Positions 35,415-39,531 of a DNA stretch of 39,531 bases are shown piece by piece. The stretch spans positions 1 to 39,531 of the forward strand of contig JACMMG010000015.1 of NCBI GenBank assembly GCA_014379165.1, in the 5' to 3' direction. Both the position numbers and the translations under genes were made by a program. Position 1 is the stretch's first letter; each line of letters begins with the position of its first letter. The notes beneath the pieces are model-generated. The model was not told the origin of the DNA, did no database searches, and was given only the letters and a program-made list of their open reading frames with translations. The DNA comes from Candidatus Parcubacteria bacterium (GTDB taxonomy: Bacteria; Patescibacteriota; Minisyncoccia; Phycocordibacterales; SBAW01).

Positions 35415-36484
35415 AGTCAATTCGCGAGGCGGACGTGCGGGGCAAGCGCGTACTCGTGCGAGTCGTATTAAATGTGCCTCTGCAAAATGGAGCGGTGACT
35501 GACGACCTGCGTCTTCGCGCGATTGTTCCTACACTCGAATTTTTGGATGAGAAAGGTGCAGCAAGTATCACCCTCATGGGGTATGTGGGCCGCCCCGAGG
35601 GGAAAGTTGTAGAAGAACTGCGTACCGCTCCGGTAGCAGCAAAACTTCGTGAACTCACAAACGTTACGTTTGAGGTTCTTGAAAATCTGCGTTTTGATCC
35701 GCGCGAAGAAAGCAACGACGAAGGATTTGCAAAAGAATTAGCTACGCATGGTGAGATATATGTAAACGATGCATTTGCCGACTCACATCGGGCATACGCA
35801 TCCACAGTCGGTGTCACAAAATTTCTTCCAAGCTACGCCGGGCTTCTGTTGGAAGAAGAAATAAAAAATTTATCTGAAGCGCTTACTCCTCCTGCAAATT
35901 CTCTCGCAATAATCGGAGGTGCCAAATTTCAGACTAAACAACCGCTTCTTGAAAAATTGCTCACGACGTACGGAAAAGTTTTTCTCGGGGGCGCGCTTGG
36001 GAACGATCTTCTGAAAGCTCGCGGCATGCCGGTTGGAGCATCACTCGTTTCTCCTATGCCGGTACCAATGTCTATAGCAGGCAATGATCGGCTAATTATT
36101 CCTGCCGACATCGCGCTTATTGATGAAAAAACGGGCGGGCGGCGCACAACCAATACTGCAGACGTTCGCGCGGGCGAGAAAATCTTTGATATAGGGCCGG
36201 AAACCATTAAAAACTGGTCAGCCGAGATTTCTAAAGCGTCTTTTGTACTTTGGAACGGGCCGCTAGGTGTATTTGAAAAAGGCTTCGCTGAAGGGACGCA
36301 AGGCCTCGCTTCGGCATTAGCTCAAGCCCCGTGTCGGGCAATTGTTGGGGGCGGGGATACTATTGCAGCGCTTTCAAAATTTAAATTCGATCCAAAACGC
36401 ATTTTTATTTCAACTGGCGGGGGTGCAATGTTAGAGTTTTTGGCAAATGGCACGCTTGCGGGTATTGAAGCGCTCAAGCGCTAA
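35402..36484 (+). CDS. pgk: Phosphoglycerate kinase, divergent at 3-PG contacts
   Basis: It transfers phosphate from 1,3-bisphosphoglycerate to ADP. The nucleotide-domain motifs are intact: SLAIIGGAKFQTK, VLWNGPLGVFEKG and IVGGGDTIAALSKF; LENLRFDPREE and YVNDAFADSHR are also normal. In the 3-PG domain the usual RVDFNVP reads RVVLNVP (Asp to Val at residue 22) and SHLGRP reads GYVGRP (His to Tyr at 61). These are residues known to contact 3-phosphoglycerate. At 360 aa it is a little short (about 390-400 is usual). It is translationally coupled to tpiA by the overlap. Confidence 0.94.
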   Translation: MQEVKSIREADVRGKRVLVRVVLNVPLQNGAVTDDLRLRAIVPTLEFLDEKGAASITLMGYVGRPEGKVVEELRTAPVAAKLRELTNVTFEVLENLRFDPREESNDEGFAKELATHGEIYVNDAFADSHRAYASTVGVTKFLPSYAGLLLEEEIKNLSEALTPPANSLAIIGGAKFQTKQPLLEKLLTTYGKVFLGGALGNDLLKARGMPVGASLVSPMPVPMSIAGNDRLIIPADIALIDEKTGGRRTTNTADVRAGEKIFDIGPETIKNWSAEISKASFVLWNGPLGVFEKGFAEGTQGLASALAQAPCRAIVGGGDTIAALSKFKFDPKRIFISTGGGAMLEFLANGTLAGIEALKR

Positions 36485-36546
36485 TCCACAGTTTGCATTC
36501 GGAAGTATCGAAGCAGACCTCCTCGGTGCTATCATTGAGACAGCGT

Positions 36547-36726
36547 ATGCCTTTTTCTAAAAGAAAGCTGACGTGGAATGAGGAGGTGCTTGCGGGCCTA
36601 ATCGTGCTGGTGATTATCATCGCTGGGATAACATTGTGGCTATGGATGCAGCGGGATTCTTTCGCCTCGTTGAAACAAGAGTCGCAGTCGGGGACAGTAC
36701 TGAACGCAAGCGACTATATACAATGA
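36547..36726 (+). CDS. Small membrane protein (59 aa) leading the surface-protein operon
   Basis: The ATG at 36547 (MPFSKRKLTWNEEVLAGLIV) is chosen over a TTG at 36493. It has a basic start, then one hydrophobic span (AGLIVLVIIIAGITLWLWM, residues 16-34), then a polar tail. The stop overlaps the next start as ATGA (36723-36726), so the two are coupled. No family recognised; a type-IV-pilin-like or anchor role is possible but there is no GFxxxE cleavage motif. Confidence 0.7.
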   Translation: MPFSKRKLTWNEEVLAGLIVLVIIIAGITLWLWMQRDSFASLKQESQSGTVLNASDYIQ

Positions 36727-37979
36727 AATCCTTGTTATCCATGCGGCATATAACAAAATTACAGCCCACGCTTCTTTTGTATAGCTTTGCGCTGGCGATT
36801 ATTGTCCTGGGTGCAGCTCTTCTTTCTTCTACGGAACCTCGTTTGCAAGCACAAACTGCGGCAAGCAACGCGGGAGTCTTTTCCGGCTACGCCTGGAGCG
36901 ACAACATCGGTTGGATCGACTTTAATCCGGTTAATGGCTCGGGTGTATATGTTTCGCCCACAGACGGGATAACACTCGGTGGCTACGCCTGGAGCGACAA
37001 CATCGGTTGGATCAGTTTTAATGAGAATAGCGGTTGCCCGAGCGGATTGGGACAATGTCGCCCATACCTGCAGGGATCAAAACCAGGCAGTATCCGGCTG
37101 TATGGATGGGCGTATGCAGTTTCCGCAAGTGACGGCTGGGATGGTTGGATTAGTTTGCGCGGCAACGACACGAATGCTGCAGCAAGCGTTTCAGGCAGTA
37201 CTCTTACTTTCAACGGTTATGCATGGGGAAGCGAGGTTGTCGGCTGGGTGCAGTATAGCGGCTCACCAAACAGCAACCCTCTTAAGGTGGCACTCACCCA
37301 ATGTAATGATGGGATAGACAACAACAGCAACTCGCTTGTCGACACCGCCGACACGGCAGTGTGTACTGCACGCTCGGACACGAGCGAAGGCGGCATTACG
37401 CCAACTATAGGAACATTTAACTGCGTGGCGCCGTCAAATAATCCACCTTTGACTTCCGGCCAGAGCTGCATGCTTACCTGGAGTGGCGTGGTCAATGGAA
37501 GTTCCGCAAGTATTGATCAGGGTATCGGCTCGGTAACGCCTGTCAGCGGTGGAAGTATTACGACCGGGGCCCTTGCGGCAACTAAGACCTACAGGTTCAC
37601 TGTCACTTCCTCAACCGGCGGAATTGCCTTCCGTGACGCTACCGTGACGGTGAACCCCGCGGGAGGACCAGTTCCAACGGGCGCTTTTTCTGCAACCTCG
37701 CCGGTTCGAAAGGGCGGCAGCACCACACTTTCATGGAGTGGCATACAAAATGCTTCCAGCTGTACGATTTCTGCAAATCCAAGTGCGGGGCTCGGTGGCG
37801 ACTATACAACGTCAATAAGCAGTCCTGCTACAGCAGGTTCTCGTACGGCAAGCAATCTTCAGACCAGCCCGACAATCTTTACCCTTATGTGCGTACCATC
37901 AGGCGGCGGGGCCGCACAGGCAACCGGTCAACCTGCAACCGTCATTGTTACCCCGATCCCTCGGTATCAGGAGATATAA
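36723..37979 (+). CDS. Secreted surface protein with YAWSDNIGWI repeats
   Basis: The start at 36723 overlaps the previous stop. A signal peptide (LLLYSFALAIIVLGAALLSS, about residues 17-36) is followed by tandem units with GYAWSDNIGWI(D/S)FN. A further two related units follow (YGWAYAVSASDGWDGWISLR, YAWGSEVVGWVQYSG). An Asp/Asn-rich, calcium-binding-like stretch comes next (CNDGIDNNSNSLVDTADTAV). Two Ig-like domains with paired Cys (about 235-400) close the protein. The motif is familiar from CPR surface proteins, but its ligand is unknown. The 33-nt exact DNA repeat (36885, 36981) points to recent unit duplication. Confidence 0.85.
   Translation: MKSLLSMRHITKLQPTLLLYSFALAIIVLGAALLSSTEPRLQAQTAASNAGVFSGYAWSDNIGWIDFNPVNGSGVYVSPTDGITLGGYAWSDNIGWISFNENSGCPSGLGQCRPYLQGSKPGSIRLYGWAYAVSASDGWDGWISLRGNDTNAAASVSGSTLTFNGYAWGSEVVGWVQYSGSPNSNPLKVALTQCNDGIDNNSNSLVDTADTAVCTARSDTSEGGITPTIGTFNCVAPSNNPPLTSGQSCMLTWSGVVNGSSASIDQGIGSVTPVSGGSITTGALAATKTYRFTVTSSTGGIAFRDATVTVNPAGGPVPTGAFSATSPVRKGGSTTLSWSGIQNASSCTISANPSAGLGGDYTTSISSPATAGSRTASNLQTSPTIFTLMCVPSGGGAAQATGQPATVIVTPIPRYQEI
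36885..37013 (+). repeat. Exact 33-nt direct repeat, 96-nt period
   Basis: The segments 36885-36917 and 36981-37013 are identical and encode GYAWSDNIGWI twice, 32 codons apart. Confidence 0.92.
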
Positions 37980-37983
37980 AAAT

Positions 37984-38484
37984 ATGTTGTACGAAGAAAA
38001 TAATCTTTTTTCAAATAAAATCCTGTGGTTTTTTGTCGGCAGCGTGGTCGTTCTAGTGGCGATAGGTATGGTCACCTCGTACGTAGTTTTTGGGCGGGCA
38101 AACAACAAAATATCCGAAGAACAGCCTCCTGTGAACGCTGCCGTGAGCGAGAGCGTTAAACAGGCAGAAATAAACACTGCACTTGAATCTCTTACTCCGC
38201 CTCCGCCTTCTCGATCTCAAAGTGAAAATGAGAATGCGCTAGGCAGTCTTTCGGCTCCAAGCCAAAGCGGTTCAAGCGGAAGCGGCTCGACTGGAAGCGA
38301 CACAAGTCAGAGCAATGCGAATGCAAGCGCTCAAGAACAACCCCCGACTCCTCCTTCCTCTAAAGAAGAAGCAGCCGCGCTCAAGAGTCTTTCGGCTCCA
38401 AGCCAAAGCGGCTCGAGCGGAGGCGGAGCAAGTGTAAGCGCTCAGGAACAGCAGGCTGCGCTTGACTCGCTCCAGGCTAATTAA
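37984..38484 (+). CDS. Membrane-anchored low-complexity Ser/Gln/Gly-rich protein
   Basis: The ATG at 37984 lies 4 nt after the previous stop. One membrane span (residues 13-36: ILWFFVGSVVVLVAIGMVTS) is followed by a disordered, Ser/Pro/Gln-rich exterior. That exterior repeats the unit (G/K)SLSAPSQSGSSG twice and the related LESLTPPPPS and LDSLQAN once each. The DNA repeats near 38245 and 38389 differ by few bases. It is likely a stalk or cell-surface spacer. No enzymatic motif. Confidence 0.78.
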   Translation: MLYEENNLFSNKILWFFVGSVVVLVAIGMVTSYVVFGRANNKISEEQPPVNAAVSESVKQAEINTALESLTPPPPSRSQSENENALGSLSAPSQSGSSGSGSTGSDTSQSNANASAQEQPPTPPSSKEEAAALKSLSAPSQSGSSGGGASVSAQEQQAALDSLQAN

Positions 38485-38515
38485 CATAAGGTATAATTAT
38501 TTTAAAATTACTACT

Positions 38516-39531
38516 ATGCAAAAATTATCAGTAATTGCTTTCCGTAAACATGTTCTTGTCATCGCCCTCTCCCTCTGTACCTTCCTCCTTTGTGCAACCG
38601 CAGCCTCAGCAGCATGGAGCGGACCGCCCGCCGGTACGCCGCCAAACAACTGCACCACCGGGTACCCCGGCTGCGACGCTCCGATTAACATCAGCGGTAC
38701 TGCACAGTCCAAGCAAGCCGGTCTCCTCCTTAATACCCAAGGAGCAGCAAACGGTCTCCTCATGTACGGCAATCTCGGCGTCGGTACGCTTACCCCTGCC
38801 AGCCGGCTTACAGTAGTAGGAGATATCAGAGCATCTACAGGCGGCTCTCTACTTTTTGATACCGCAGCAGGCAACACGCGAGGATATCTAAAAGCGGTAG
38901 AGGCAGGCGTCGACGGCGGCGCCGCCGGAGGTGCAGGCCTCATCCTGGCGACCTCAGGCGGTGAAGGTATTGCCATCAAAGGTGGAGGAACTTCCGGCAC
39001 CACCTTCATGGCTATTGCTGGAAACGGCAATGTTGGTATCGGGACGGCGAGTCCAGGTACGACTCGTCTCAATGTACAGAAATCCGGCGATGGTGAATGG
39101 GCCGGAATCATTGCTAATACCATGAATAGTGGGGGCCCCAAGGGCCTTCTTGTTTTGACCGGTCAAAATGGCTCAAACGCCGCACTGCAAGTCGCCAACA
39201 ACACGCTCGCAGCTCCCATCCCTGTGTTTACGGTAACAGGTGGTGGCAGCGCGACCCTCAACGGCCAGATGAATGCGGCATCATATTGCATTGCGGGAGC
39301 CAACTGCATCACCGCCTGGCCGTCCGCCGTAGCCGAAGCTGACACGCTTGCGACGGTTGTTGCAAGGGGTAACTCAACGACAAATGCGATTGCTGTTGCT
39401 AATATTACGGATTCCAACAACAACAACTACTATATTGATCCGAACAATACGAGTGTCTTCAACGACATCCGCTCTACCCAGGCCCGCTCGAGTGTTTGGT
39501 ACGACAATGACAACACGAACTACACCATCGA
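38516..39531 (+). CDS. Large exported adhesin/fibre-like surface protein, 3' end outside window
   Basis: It starts MQKLSVIAFRKHVLVIALSL with a typical signal peptide and an ASA cleavage site about residue 33. The visible 338 residues contain NLGVGTLTPASRLTVVGDIR and NVGIGTASPGTTRLNVQKSG. This NVGIGT-SP-L-V unit is common in phage-tail-like and S74-type surface proteins. Later comes NYYIDPNNTSVFNDIRSTQA, followed by SSVWYDNDNTNYTI, a Tyr-Asp-Asn-rich repeat style. The frame is open to the edge. TATAAT at 38492 may be its own promoter. With the upstream genes it forms a cell-surface operon. Confidence 0.8.
   Translation, partial: MQKLSVIAFRKHVLVIALSLCTFLLCATAASAAWSGPPAGTPPNNCTTGYPGCDAPINISGTAQSKQAGLLLNTQGAANGLLMYGNLGVGTLTPASRLTVVGDIRASTGGSLLFDTAAGNTRGYLKAVEAGVDGGAAGGAGLILATSGGEGIAIKGGGTSGTTFMAIAGNGNVGIGTASPGTTRLNVQKSGDGEWAGIIANTMNSGGPKGLLVLTGQNGSNAALQVANNTLAAPIPVFTVTGGGSATLNGQMNAASYCIAGANCITAWPSAVAEADTLATVVARGNSTTNAIAVANITDSNNNNYYIDPNNTSVFNDIRSTQARSSVWYDNDNTNYTI

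Overview
The window reads as a chromosomal segment of a Candidate Phyla Radiation (Patescibacteria) bacterium, most likely a Parcubacteria-type lineage. This is inferred from gene content and style, not from a search. The signs are a trigger factor without its PPIase domain, very short intergenic gaps, core genes that mostly lack Shine-Dalgarno (SD) sequences, surface proteins carrying the YAWSDNIGWI motif, a TrmB-type regulator, a PaaX/Cas2-like regulator, a single Xer recombinase and a NYN-domain protein beside rpsO. TGA is a stop codon here (for example at 7518, 8897 and 36724).

Layout. 0-8.7 kb is mostly minus strand: a partial hypothetical gene, a small winged-helix-like gene, comM, a DksA/TraR-like protein, a membrane protein overlapping pnp, pnp, a plus-strand membrane-protein cassette (6.5-7.6 kb), a NYN-domain protein and rpsO. 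8.9-11.4 kb holds a SleB-like hydrolase (minus), xer and xthA (plus). 11.4-14.4 kb is cca flanked by intergenic DNA with DnaA-box-like and parS-like sites, two tRNAs (Arg-UCG, Gly-GCC) and yraN. 14.4-19.6 kb holds tRNA-Pro(UGG), a methyltransferase, tRNA-Gly(UCC) and a set of nucleotide-pool genes: MazG-like, CMP-kinase-like, HD deoxynucleotidase-like, dut, and a TrmB regulator coupled to a DNPH1-like N-hydrolase. 19.6-30.3 kb holds a DUF3298-like protein, hup, an orphan prephenate dehydratase, rny, clpP, two membrane-protein cassettes, tig with a small membrane protein, ppaC, nusA and a PilB/GspE-like ATPase. 30.3-33.7 kb is an accessory plus-strand operon of unrecognised genes punctuated by three near-identical hairpins. 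33.9-36.5 kb is the PaaX-like regulator with two 38-bp operators, then tpiA and pgk. 36.5-39.5 kb is a surface-protein operon running off the window.

How the parts work together. RNA turnover and transcription (pnp, rny, nusA, rpsO) is well represented, and both pnp and nusA have hairpins in their 5' leaders that suggest autoregulation. The 15.6-19.5 kb genes look like a dNTP-sanitation neighbourhood. The PaaX-like repressor probably controls itself and perhaps the tpiA-pgk glycolytic pair.

Most striking observations: (1) parS-like palindromes, two of them written in frame inside yraN, next to DnaA-box-like sites; (2) three matching hairpins separating the genes of the 30-34 kb operon; (3) a repeated RNA-like motif, AAGGGNACACTTATGCC plus a covarying hairpin, at two distant sites; (4) palindromes inserted in frame in tig and the PilB-like gene; (5) a 120-nt near-continuous hairpin abutting hup; (6) a clear split between SD-less or leaderless core genes and strong-SD accessory genes.
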